A DNA stretch of 64,000 nt, taken from assembly GCA_032718475.1 (NCBI GenBank), contig JAUCBJ010009072.1, positions 26,606 through 90,605 of the forward strand. The letters are read 5' to 3'. A program made the position numbers and the translations under genes. Positions 34,310-45,400 of the stretch are shown here, piece after piece. Source of the DNA: Nemertoderma westbladi. Lineage: Eukaryota > Xenacoelomorpha > Nemertodermatida > Nemertodermatidae. How positions within the stretch are numbered: position 1 is the stretch's first letter; every line of letters starts with the position of its first letter. A model generated the notes under the pieces. That model was not told the DNA's origin. It did not search any database and was given only the letters and a program-made list of their open reading frames with translations.

Positions 34310-34520
34310 CTAATCACCCAACTACACCCAACTTTCACCCAACTACACCCAACTACACCCAACTACACCCAACTTTCACCCAACTACACCCAACTTTCAC
34401 CCAACTACCACCCAACTACACAGCTACACCCAACTTTCACCGAACTACCACCCAACTACACAGCTACACCCAACTTTCACCAACTACACCCAACTATACC
34501 ACCCATCTACACACAACTCT
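34310..34520. repeat. subterminal CCCAACTACA array, left arm
   Basis: About 17 copies of cccaactacac/cccaactttca at the left tip of the inverted-repeat element. The inverse occurs at 38240-38325, with another block at 35940-36130. Confidence 0.9.
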
Positions 34521-35475
34521 GCAAATACACCCGACTTCAACGTTCAACACAACAGCATCCAACTTGCACCAAACTATACTGTATGGCACCTATCTTCCAC
34601 AAATTACAATATGTACAGTAACAAACTCTGAACTTCTTTGAGGAATTGCTGAGATATGAACTTTTAAAAGTTGCATGTACTCGTGCTGTATTTTGCCATC
34701 ACTGCCCTGCAATTATGAAAATAACTAACTAACATTTTATTTTTATTGCAGGTTGATTCTAGAATAATTGATGAATTTAGCAATAAATATACAAAGGAGA
34801 GACACAGAGACTATTGACGAACGATCCAGATACCTATAGATGTCTACACATACCACGCATCAAAACTGCAAACTAAGCTACAGTACAAACTAAACTGGCG
34901 CTGTGGGATTGCGGTGAAAATGAAAACGGTATTTATACATAGGTGGGTCACCGTCACAGCCTTAACGACGAAATCGCATTATTGGAAACTTCTGCTGTGG
35001 GAATAGCAATGCAGATAATTCGTACAAAGTTAATGGACATAAGTTCTATATTATACAGTATGTTTAATGCAATTATAATAATGTAATTATCCTTTATGTA
35101 TCATAGAATACAAGAAAAAAAACTGTAACATTATTTTCAGCTTCTTTATCTTAAACTTTATGGCCTTTATACTGTATTAATTAATTTTTAACGAAACAAC
35201 AGAAATAATTTTAGAACTTTTTACATTTCTCATTACATTTTACATGTCTCAAGTTTACACTCCATTTGGCTCCCTGATCCAATCTTAATGGTTAGCAAAT
35301 AAAGTACTTTCTGTATAATATAGGCGAATAATAAATTTATTATGGAACCAAAATAATAAACGAAAGATAAGCTCAAATTAATATAAAGGCCACGAAGTTT
35401 AGAATAAAACTGTTGAAAATAAAGACTATTTTACAATCTTTCTTGTAATATGATACATAAAGGATAATTATAATA

Positions 35476-35603
35476 TTTTATTGTTAAATTTCTGAATTAC
35501 TTAACGCTCGTCCTTGGACAAGCCGTAAATACAGTAGATAGATGGATTATTTGCGGCTCGTCCATAGACGAGCGTTAAGTAATCAATAAATTTAACAATA
35601 AAA
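35476..35603. repeat. 128-bp near-perfect hairpin
   Basis: TTTTATTGTTAAATT at 35476-35490 pairs with its complement at 35589-35603. acttaacgctcgtcc...ggacaagccg pairs with cggctcgtcc...gacgagcgttaagt, leaving a loop of about 25 bases. Probably a small MITE; a hairpin RNA precursor is possible but unsupported. Confidence 0.8.
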
Positions 35604-36418
35604 CAACGTATTCTAGTGTATAATGTACTTTTATCTCACTTCGGTCCCTCGTTTCAATATTTCACTAACTCGAATATGATAATAACTCGAAATAAATTTT
35701 CCAGTATTTACTAATTATCATAGTGCGTTAAGGCTCGCCTTTACTACGTGACTCGCATGTTCTCGCTGTTATGCCTCAGAACTAAACATTAGATATATTG
35801 TACTGTATGTCCTACTCATCTTCACATCCAAAAAAGCGACGTAGATTAGGATTTGTATGGTTTTTGACAATTTTATAATTTGCTTTATAATTTCTTATTT
35901 TCAAAAATCCTGACCTGCGAGAAAGTGGTGAAAGGTAAGTGTAGTTGGGTGGAAGTGAGACAATGTTGAGTGTACTGTAGTTGGGTGATAGTTGGGTGTA
36001 GTTGGGTGGAGAATTGGGTGTAGTTGGGTGAAAGTTGGGTGTTGTTGGGGGTAGTTGGGTGAAAGTTGGGTGTAGTTGGGTGAGAGTTGGGTGGAAGTGA
36101 AGTGTAGTTGGGTGAAAGTGAGTCAAAGTTGAGTGTATTTGGTTGGAGAGTTTGGTGTTCTGTGGGACGAGTCACGCAGTCAGGGCAAGCCTTAGCGCAC
36201 AATTGCAATTAGTAAAAATAGGGCAAAATTTCATCTCCAGTCGGTCGTTCTGTCCGCTTGTCTGTCTGTAATGAAAAATTCATTCGTAAGTAACTTTTGA
36301 AGATTTTCGCCAACTGATCCACATTAAAGCCCGATGAGAAACCCCACTTGGGATCCGACTATGTAGCAACATACCTAAAGTGTGTGACATATTATTCATT
36401 CACATGTGAGAATTTAGC

Positions 36419-36957
36419 TTGGAAACCTCAATGTTGATCAGATAGACTTTGCTGATGACTTAGGAGTACTCTCAGAATCATTAGAGGGAGCCCAACGGCT
36501 CCTCAGCTCATTAGAACATTCTGCTTCTAGTGTTGGTCTTTTTATTACCTCCAGAAAGACCACAATTTTGACAGTTAACTTTGAAAGTCCTCAGCAAGTC
36601 TCTGATCGGATGAGCATAAGCTCAAAGGATGGTATGCTTGAGCATGTGGACAACTTCTGTTACCTGGGATCATGGATCCGGAAGTCAGGTGAGGACCTTC
36701 GAATACGTAAGGGAAAGGCATGGGCAGCCTTGAATAGGCTTTCCAGGATTTGGAAGTCACCGAGAATTAATCGGAAACTCAAGGTCCGATTATTTAGAGC
36801 AGCAGTAGTTCCAGTACTCCTCTACGAGAGTCCATGCTGGGCTCTAACTGCTGAGGACACCAAATCTCTGGATGGCACATTCACAAGAATGCTACGCCGG
36901 GTTCATTGTGTCAAGTACAATGCACACATTAGTTTGGAAACCTCAATGTTGATCACA
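36419..36957 (+). mobile_element. non-LTR retrotransposon fragment (3' part of reverse transcriptase)
   Basis: An open frame containing IDFADDLGVLSESLEGAQ (the x-ADD catalytic box), then VDNFCYLGSWIRKSGEDLRI and RKLKVRLFRAAVVPVLLYES, the conserved C-terminal region of LINE-type reverse transcriptases. 5' and 3' parts are missing. A 22-bp direct repeat (ttggaaacctcaatgttgat + ca) lies at 36419-36440 and 36934-36955. Inside the 4-kb inverted-repeat element. Confidence 0.8.
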
Positions 36958-37390
36958 TGAGGATTTTCGAATGGGTGGAATGTCTGAAAGATTAAATACA
37001 CTTTTCCCATTTCGTTGTTTGTAATAAAATAAGCTGAATATTGTCATATCCTACTGTACATATACTGTACAGTATGTACTAGAGACCACAAACCGCGTCT
37101 ATATGATTACGTTGATCAACGTCTGCAATTCTCTACCCTAGTGTGATGAATTATTATTTCTACTACTGTAAGATCTGTAATGTACAGTATAACGATCTTA
37201 TCGATTCTCATACTGTAGAGATCTTGTCCATTCTGGCATCGGCTGTATGTGAAGATCATAATAAGTTCCTTGCAGAAATTCCCTTGACCTGTACAGATCT
37301 TACCAGATCCCCTTTCAGTTTATCAAAAATGTTCTAAAATTATTGCTGTTGTTTCGTTAAAAATTAATTAATATAAAGGCCATAAAGTTC

Positions 37391-37638
37391 GCCCATGTGA
37401 ATAATACCAGGATTTCACTTTTCGGTCGACATTTTATTGGAATTTTATGTATGAAGATTTTTTATTTTTTTTAATTTATCTTTTTGATACGTTTCGTTTT
37501 GATACGGCTAAATTTCGTTTATTGTTTTGGTTAGATTCAGCCCTTTTGAAACCTGTGATTTTAATGAAAACCTGGGATTCTTCACATGGGGGCAACTGCA
37601 AAGTGAAATATATAACGGCAGAAAGTGTTTACATGGGC
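37391..37638. mobile_element. MITE family A, copy 2
   Basis: GCCCATGTGAATAATACCAG at the left end and a partly decayed gtttacatgggc at the right. The interior matches copy 1 at 30405 over most of its length. Confidence 0.7.
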
Positions 37639-37712
37639 CCAAGATCAAAATAAAGCTGCTGAAAATAATGTTACAGTTCTTTTTCTTGTATTCTATGATA
37701 CATAAAGGATAA

Positions 37713-37982
37713 TTACATTATTATAATTGCATTAAACATACTGTATAATATAGAACTTATGTCCATTAACTTTGTACGAATTATCTGCATTGCTATTCCC
37801 ATAACAGAAGTTTCCAATGCGATTTCGTCGTTAAGGCTGTGACGGTGACCCTCCTGTGTATCAATACCGTTTTCATTTTCACCACAATCCCACAGCGCCA
37901 GTTTAGTTTTATACTGTAGCTTGGATCGTTCGTCAATAGTCTCTGCGTCTCTCCTTTGTATATTTATTGCTAAATTCATCAA
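37713..37982 (-). CDS. unrecognised 89-codon frame in the inverted-repeat element
   Basis: Reads ERSKLQYKTKLALWDCGE then GHRHSLNDEIALETS and MGIAMQIIRTKLMDISS, with balanced, protein-like composition. The homologous left arm (34770-35090) carries the same sequence broken by an insertion and stops. I do not recognise the family. It could be the end of a transposase or DNA-binding protein, or a captured exon, since a ttattgcag acceptor-like sequence precedes it in both arms. Confidence 0.3.
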   Translation of the reverse strand: MMNLAINIQRRDAETIDERSKLQYKTKLALWDCGENENGIDTQEGHRHSLNDEIALETSVMGIAMQIIRTKLMDISSILYSMFNAIIIM

Positions 37983-38333
37983 TTATTCTAGAACAACCTG
38001 CAATAAATATAAAACGTTAGTTTGTTATTTTCATAATTGCTCAGCAGTGGGGGCAACATACAGTACATGAAACATTTAAAAGCTCATATCTAAGCAATTC
38101 CTCGAAGAGTTTGTTACTGTACATATTGTAATTTGTGGAAGTTTGGTGCCATACAGTAGATATAGTTTGGTGTAAGTTGGATGCAGAGTGGAAGTGCAGT
38201 GGAAGTTGTGTGTAGTGGGGTGGAACTGTGTGGGTGTAGTTGGCTGAAAGTTGGGTGAAAGTTGGGTGTAGTTGGGTGAAAGTTGGGTGTAGTTGGGTGA
38301 AAGTTGGGTGTAGTTGGGTGTTTAGGCTGACCG

Positions 38334-38520
38334 GGTACAGTCAGCCAGTTAGAGGTTTTGTGCAGCCAGATGAAATCTCACTTTTTTCCAGCCAGTTCAT
38401 AGAAACACCAGCCCGCATCTGGCTGGTCTGGATATCAACTGGCTGGCCTATTGCAGTTCCGTTATCGGGCTGCTTTGTTCAGTATGATTTGAAGGAGTTA
38501 ACCCTCTCCAGCTCTGATAA
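38334..38520. repeat. dispersed repeat family C, copy 1
   Basis: gggtacagtcagccagtt then cagccagatg and catctggctgg. An inverted relative is at about 51.74-52.05 kb (ctggctgactgtacc, catctggctg). The 4-kb element is inserted at the ggtacagt of this repeat. Confidence 0.55.
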
Positions 38521-38524
38521 ATGA

Positions 38525-38625
38525 TTGACAGACTTTCTTGTGATGTAGCCGCAATGCTTGACAGATTTTCTTGTGATATAGCCGCAATGCTTGCAGGTGT
38601 TCTTGTGATGTAGCCGCTCTGTGGG
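38525..38625. repeat. 33-bp tandem repeat, 3 copies
   Basis: tgacagactttcttgtgatg + tagccgcaatgct repeated three times with decay. Confidence 0.8.
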
Positions 38626-38944
38626 AGGTTGGGTATAACTGAAATAGAGGCGCCCCTTGGTGCTTGGTGCTGTGCCTGGATTACAACTGTGAACTGTAGA
38701 TGCTGAATTAACCTTACGTTAAGTTTGTAAGTTGTAATAATAAGTTGATTTTGTGTTAAAGTTTAAAATGCGTTAAATTATGCAGCGTTATCTGTTTGTG
38801 CTTTGGATGTAACTTTTCCTCTCTCATAAGTAAGCCATAAGCTGGCTGCTACTGATAGACAATAGACATTGTGACATGGCACATGGCTTATGAAAAGATT
38901 CATAATTGAATAATCTAAATACATGGATGGCAATTAACCTTATA

Positions 38945-39050
38945 CATATTACATAATAAAGTAATAAACTTACATAACATATTACCCAATAAAGTAATTA
39001 ACCTTACATATTACCTAATAAAGTAATTAACCTTACTTTACCTTACATAT
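38945..39050. repeat. approximately 30-bp AT-rich tandem repeat, 3 copies
   Basis: acatattacctaataaagta + attaacctt units. The BEL/Pao element is inserted in the last copy, at tatta. Confidence 0.75.
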
Positions 39051-39052
39051 TA

Positions 39053-40301
39053 TGTAAAAGCTTCTGTGGGATCTAACTGGCCCCTTTTGCTTCGCAATCC
39101 AGTTTCCCCCCAGGCGCTGGAATACTCTAAAAAGGTTCTCTAACTGTATATATATTCCCCTCGCCCGCAAGGTACCGTTACAGGTGTTTTAACGGACATA
39201 AAAGTCATTCTGCTATATACGTGTTTTGGCGGACATGGTAAGGCAAAAAACCTGTAATGCACCAACTACCTTTCACAGCTTAGCCGTGATGATTCATATT
39301 ACGACATCTAACAGCTGGTTGCTGACATGGAAACAGCCATTGGATGCATGGTTCTTTGTTTGGCTTGAGCCAATCAGAGCGATTTTTCCTGTCGACGTGT
39401 AGCTTTTCGGTCGATCATAAGGAGAGTGTTCAGTCTTACTGCTTTTACTTGATACTTTGTTGTTATTGCTGTCTAAGCCAGAAACACCGGCTTTTTGGGA
39501 AGAACTCTAGTAAACTGCTTAAATTATCGAAAGTATAAACTGTTACCTACTAACTAATCTCAATAACTCACTAATTAACATGCTCACTTAATTTAATTGC
39601 ATTAATCATATTGTTTGTACTGTTATTTTACCGTCAGTTATTAATTGTACCTATTTGTTGATGGAAATATTGCTCTTTGGATAATACGGATAAATCACCC
39701 AAATTCCCAATTTTCTTGATACACTACAGGTTAGAGAGACCGGCTATACATAACAATTGCGATTTATATTAATGTGGTGTGTATTGAATCCAATGTTATT
39801 TAGCAGACCCTACGTGAGTCAATTGCTGCTCTCTTTATGTGTGATCAAATATACTGACTGTCGGCAGAATAGTGTGTATGATTGTGATTGGTAACAAAGT
39901 ATTTCCTAAAGAATACGCTTTATACTTCAATCATAAGCAGTATCGTTGCGTTTTAGTATAAGTCTTAGTTCTGTTTAAATAGATAAAGCGCCACGTCCTA
40001 AAGGAACTGTTAATATTTCCCGAAAGCCAATAATATCTGTCAGAGATTAATTATTAACGATCTATCGAATAATACAGTAGGTATACACTGCAACCTTACA
40101 CTGCAATAATAAAATTTAAGCATCCGAATTCAGTCTCCCGGGTGTAGATCCATCGGGTGAATGATCGCGCATGGGCTGACTTCGGCTAGTGTTTTGCGTA
40201 TTAGCATAAAATATTGTCGTATGCTAAAGTGGTTTTAATTAACGAAAAGACATATAAATTTTGGCAGGTTAAACTGCTAAAGGTCTTCAAAAGCGCGAAC
40301 A
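39053..40301 (+). repeat. 5' LTR
   Basis: TG...CA ends, 1,249 bp. Contains CCAAT at about 39370 in gagccaatcagagcg and downstream promoter-like ttcagtcttactgctttt. Confidence 0.93.
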
Positions 40302-42481
40302 GTAACAGTTTATAATCTTATTGCAGTAGGCAATAGGGTTGCAAAATACCGTAGTGACTGGTAAAACTGAACCGGTGCTTCTGTAGGTCAGTAGGCCTAA
40401 CTGTCATCACCGGTACCGGTACTGCTGTACAAGTACATTTAGTATTATTTGATTTTGATTGTTGTATACTGGTAGGTCTTAGTACTTAATCAGGGACTGC
40501 AGCCCTGAATTTTTATTGAGATTTTACCTATTTCTGTTGGTTTTATTTCCTAGTAGGCTAATATTGAGCAGAAGGCGTGTGACCCTGCTCAGATTGTTCA
40601 GATAATTGTAGGCTGAGCTGCTGTCTGACTGTGTTGAGTTTGGAGAGATTACGGCGTGTGTAGAGTTTGTCTGATAAAGTGCCGTTAGTAAGTTGGGGCA
40701 GCCATATGCGGTAAGGTCAATCCCCTCTTAAAGAATAAGTCGTACTACCGTGTTAGAACGCATACTAACTAACAGTTTCAGAGTCTGCATATACTGTAGT
40801 TTATTTAGGCTTGATCGTAGTCTGCCAGTGTTTTAGCCTGTGTTTGTTTGTGTGGTCTGTTCAGGTACCGTAATAGTTATTACTCAAATATTTTGTAGGC
40901 TAGATTGTTGTCTAGCTATTCTTAGGCCTGAAGGGATTGCTGCGTGTGTAGAGTTGGTCTGATAAAGTGCCGTTAGTAAGTTGGGGCAGCCATAAGCTGT
41001 AAGGTCAATCCCCTCTTAAAGAGTAAGTCGTACTACCGTGTTAGAACGCATACTAACTAACAGTTTCAGAATCTGCACATACTGTAGTTTGTTTAGGCTT
41101 GATAGTAGTTTGCCAGCGTTTGGTTTGTATTTGTTTGAGTATTCTGTACGGGTAGCGTAATATTTATTATTCAGAGTTTATGCGATTATTCGCAACATTC
41201 ATGTCCCCAAGTTTATTCCTACAGTAATTGTGCTTGTTATACATACCGTTATAGTTAAATTAACCCCGGTACTACACGGGCTGCTTGGTGTAGGTAAAGA
41301 CTGGTGACTTTGTGCTTCGGTCACTCCAGCAGATGCCGTGGTTCTTTTAACTGTTCAAGTATATTTAACTGCTGATTATTTGTTATACCGGTACTTGTAC
41401 CTAATTTAGGGTTTAGTGTACAGTGCTTTCCGAAGTAATTAGTGTAGGCAGTATATTTGTGTTGTAAAGTGGTTGATAGGCACATTCGTTAGCTCTATTA
41501 GCTTCTGGGTAGGAACAATCCGTGATACATAACGTAGTACCTATAGCGATACGGTTATAGGTCGTCAGGCGGTGGTATTTTCCTATCTGGACAGTACAAT
41601 ATATTTACTACCTATTATTTCAAATACCGTAGTACCCTGTCTGTTGTAATAACCAGAATTCTAACCCTTTGTTAGGCTGGTTTGTAGACTTCCTGTAAAA
41701 TTACCCTAAAAATTTCGTACGTAATATTTTGTTGTGTTTAATTAGAGAATTAATCTCACCCATATCGTAAGTAATTTGTAGTATTAAGTAACTTAGGTAA
41801 ATTAGAATTATCTGTTTTAGTGTCTCAATAAGTAACACTTCACTGAGAGCGCACAGCTTCTGTGTAGTGACTCCCCCAGAAATAATAACATTTATTTCAA
41901 ATATTGACAAAAACCCTTTTAAAACGGGTATATATCTATTATAAATCAACTCAAACGATTTATAAATAGTAGGCCTGTCATACAACAACTAGGTCTCAAT
42001 ATCAGTTGGACTGCTGCTTAAATAACGGTAATAAAGTAAGTTAAAGTAACCAAGTAACCTAAAATATTCAGAAATTCAATTATTCTAAAAATAATTGACA
42101 TACCGGTATTTACCATAGGCTTATTATATTTATCTCTATAAATTTGAGCTGAAATCATACCGGTACTCTGTAATTAATTCAAGTTCATAATTATACTTAT
42201 ATATAATATAAGTGTAAGCTGTCTACCGGTATTCACGATAGGCCTATTATATATTTATATATATTTGTGCTAAAAATTATATACCGGTACTCTGTGACAA
42301 ATCTAGTCTGTAATAATACTTATATATTATAAGCATACCGGTATTCTAATATATTATATATATATCACGCTACACTGAGTAGCAGTATCGGTAATTAATT
42401 ATTAGGCTAACAGTGATACGGAATTACTAGACTTACTTTAACTGTATTTATAGCCGTAGGCATTCAACTGTGTAAACAAAC
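40302..42481 (+). other. retrotransposon leader with internal duplications
   Basis: A 2.2-kb untranslated leader. About 250 bp is duplicated at an offset of 288 bp (ctgataaagtgccgttagta at 40671 and 40959). Near the start codon a roughly 120-bp AT-rich block with accggtactctgt is duplicated at an offset of 124 bp (42161, 42285). No primer-binding site was identified with confidence. Confidence 0.7.
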
Positions 42482-45400
42482 ATGTCAGATTCAACCAAAT
42501 CACTGTCAGATAGTCTCTTAGAAAGTGTTAGAATGAGTATTAGACTTAGACAGCGTATTAAAAGGATCCGTGACCAAGATCCAAGTATAGAACATCCTAG
42601 ATCCAAGTCTAAGTCACCTACTATTGTAAGAAAGGCCATCCCTACAGTAGTAGTGTCAGACCCTAGGCTAGTAGAACAACGTAGGTCTATCATCGGCACT
42701 CGGGCCCAAGTCAAGCGGGATCAAGAAGCAGCTGTCAAGCAGCAGCAACATCCTAGCCAAGAACCTAGTTCTCAGCGGCCCGATAGCTCCAGTAGTTCGG
42801 ATACTGTTGAGCGGACGCCCGAACGCAGAGCGGAGATGGCGGATACGGTTTATGATGAGCGGCCAACCTATGAAGAATCAACCGACGCCACTTCTTCTCA
42901 AGTGGAAAGCGAAGTGGAAAGCGAATTAACAGCAGCAGAGAAGCCGCGAACTAGAGACGCCATTGACATCTACCTATCCGACTATCAGCGATTCTTAGGA
43001 GACGAAGAGTTGAGGAGACGACTGTCTGGACTTTCCCCCAATAGTGAAGGAGCCAAGTTTGTGTTGGACGCAATAGATGTGGAAATGTTGGCAGCGAATA
43101 GAGCGGAAATTGATGAAAGAATCCGCATCGTTAGAGAATGGGAACAACAGTTGAAGAAAAAACAGATAGAGGACAGAAAGACAGCGGCAATAGCAGTGGC
43201 CGAAGCGGAACGGAGGGCATCTAAAGAAAAGGTCCAACTAGAGTTGGAGAATCTTCAAGAGAAGCGCGATTACTTAAATAAACAGATAACGGCTAGTGAT
43301 ATGCAGCTGATAAGTCGGACTACTTACAAGAGACAGGGATTTACATCCTCTGATGAAGGAGATACAACAGATACTGAAGGCAAAGGAAATAGATCTCGTC
43401 TAAGCAGACGTGGAAGAACATCCCACCGTCATAAATTGCCTGATTTGCCTCCAGCTGTTAGAAGGCAACTAAATAACACCAACTTAGGTAGTACAGAACC
43501 CATAGACCAGGTGGTTAAAATAGAAAGACTTCCTACAATAGTTGATGAGCCTGAAATAATTAGGCCTGTCGTTCCCAAAGTCACTTCTGTGTTAGAGACC
43601 CCTGTACTTCCAGAGCTTAACTCTAAATTCCCTTTACATAGTACTACACTGCCTGTACCCGGTGGAACAGTCCAAGAGAATATCCCTGTCCAGATAGCAG
43701 AGAGAGAAATCAATAAATTGTCTCCCGTCGTCCCGCGTCAGCCCGCTACTATGTTGGCGACTCCCGCTTCGGCGGTTGAGTGGGTGGAAGAGGGACGGCG
43801 GGGGATGAATCTCCTGCTAGGACAGATGCAGGAGACTGTCCACCAACTTAAGGGAACAGTGAGGGAAAGTAGAGCAGAGTTGCAGGAAGTGCAGCAAAGT
43901 ATCGCGCTAGAATGCGACAAATTAGTCAATATACAAAAGGGCATACCAATACCCCCTGTAACATTGTGTCAACCTGTTAGGTCTGAAGTATTACATGCGC
44001 AAGGTGTGGAGCCTACACGCATCTATACTGCTAGTGAAGTTGAAACTCCTATAGCAAACCCTATTAAGGGTGATTATAGACCTGTTATTAATGATATTCC
44101 CTATAGACCTGATAATGATCCGAGAAATTTGTATACCGATAATTCGATATTAAATAACACGATGGCCCAAGAAAGCTTTACGCGTCAGATGGCTAGAACA
44201 GAAGCCCGCCAAGCGGTCAAAGTGGGAGAGATCGTCAAATTCAATGGAGATGAGATGAAATGGTTACCTTTCAACGAATATTACAAAGATAGCATACAGA
44301 ACTCTGTATTATCTAACGGAGAGAAACTTAGATTCCTCATCAAGTGCTTGGAAGGACCTCCCAAGTTAATGGCGTTAAAGTTTATTGGACATCCAGATGG
44401 ATTAAGACAAGTTTGGGATACATTAAACATCAGGTATGGTAACAAGGATAACATAGCTAAGTATTTGTATGCAAAATTAGTAGCCCCCCGACACTTCCTT
44501 AGTAGCGAGATTATAGAGTTTGCCGATGAGATTCAAGAGATCTGTAGACAACTGGACTGGTTAGGTAAGTCGCATGAATATCAGAGTTCCATGGTCCTTG
44601 GAGCCGTAGTCTCTGCTTTACCAAAGGGTGGAGTATGTACACGCTGGGACAAGAAAGTGTTGTACATGAATGAACAACAACGACGAAGTCCTACCATGGA
44701 TGACCTCATGTCCTTCTTAGATAGTGAAGTAAAATTACAACTCATAAGGCAGTCCAGAGAGAAAACATCGGAAAATAAGGTAAGTGAGAAACCCGTTTCT
44801 AGGAGAAGGATAATACCAGTGTGTTATACTGACGACGGCGAAAGCCAAGCTTCTCAAGAAGAGGACAGCGGGAAAGACACAGCAAAATCTTACTATGACA
44901 ACAAGACCTATAAAGACGTAAGTAAATACAAGTCTCGAACCAGTGACAGGAGAGAACAGGTAACAACAACTCCTCCTACGTCTCCTAAGAGAATTCACGG
45001 AAGAAAGCCCGAAGAAAGAACGAGAGTGCATAACGTTACCCAAGGTAAGGTGAGTGACATCAAACCAAAATGTGCGCTGTGCGACGGGCCTCACCGTTTG
45101 AGTGCGTGTGCTGAATTTCTAAAGAAATCCCCTGTAGACAGACGTACAGTCCTGTGGAATAAGCGGCTATGCTATAATTGCCTCAGATCAGGACACCAAC
45201 GGCGAACCTGTTACTCCGACGTAAAGTGTGCAAAGTGTGGCGCGAAACATCACATCTTGTTACACAGTGAGTTCGAACGAGACAACCCGAGTCAGGTAAG
45301 TGAGCCCGAACTACATGTCCAATTCAGTGATGTGAACGACACTGACCAAGGTTCTGAGTGGGAAGGATTCTATACAGACGAATTCTCCGATGCCAACGAA

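Larger units (their letters stand above)
34302..38333. mobile_element. 4-kb terminal-inverted-repeat element flanked by ggtacagt
   Basis: The left end reads GGTCAGCCTAATCACCCAAC + TACACCCAACTTTCACCC and the right end is the inverse. Direct repeats ggtacagt lie at 34294-34301 and 38334-38341, an 8-bp target duplication apart from one unpaired base at the tips. The arms run for about 0.8-0.9 kb: a CCCAACTACA/CCCAACTTTCA array, then ccacaaattacaatatgtac, then ttattgcaggttg..gaataattgatgaatt. Both arms keep coding-like blocks (FEELLRYELL; IIDEFSNKYTKER). The right arm retains an 89-codon frame (37982-37713, minus). No transposase is recognised. The middle holds a further CCCAAC array, a hairpin, a non-LTR fragment and a MITE. 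Ends about 220 bp from the SLAIN start codon. Confidence 0.7.

Noticed and set aside
39344-39538. 64-codon frame present twice (39344 and 49937)
   Set aside because: It lies within the LTR, so the duplication is explained by the two LTRs; no protein features.
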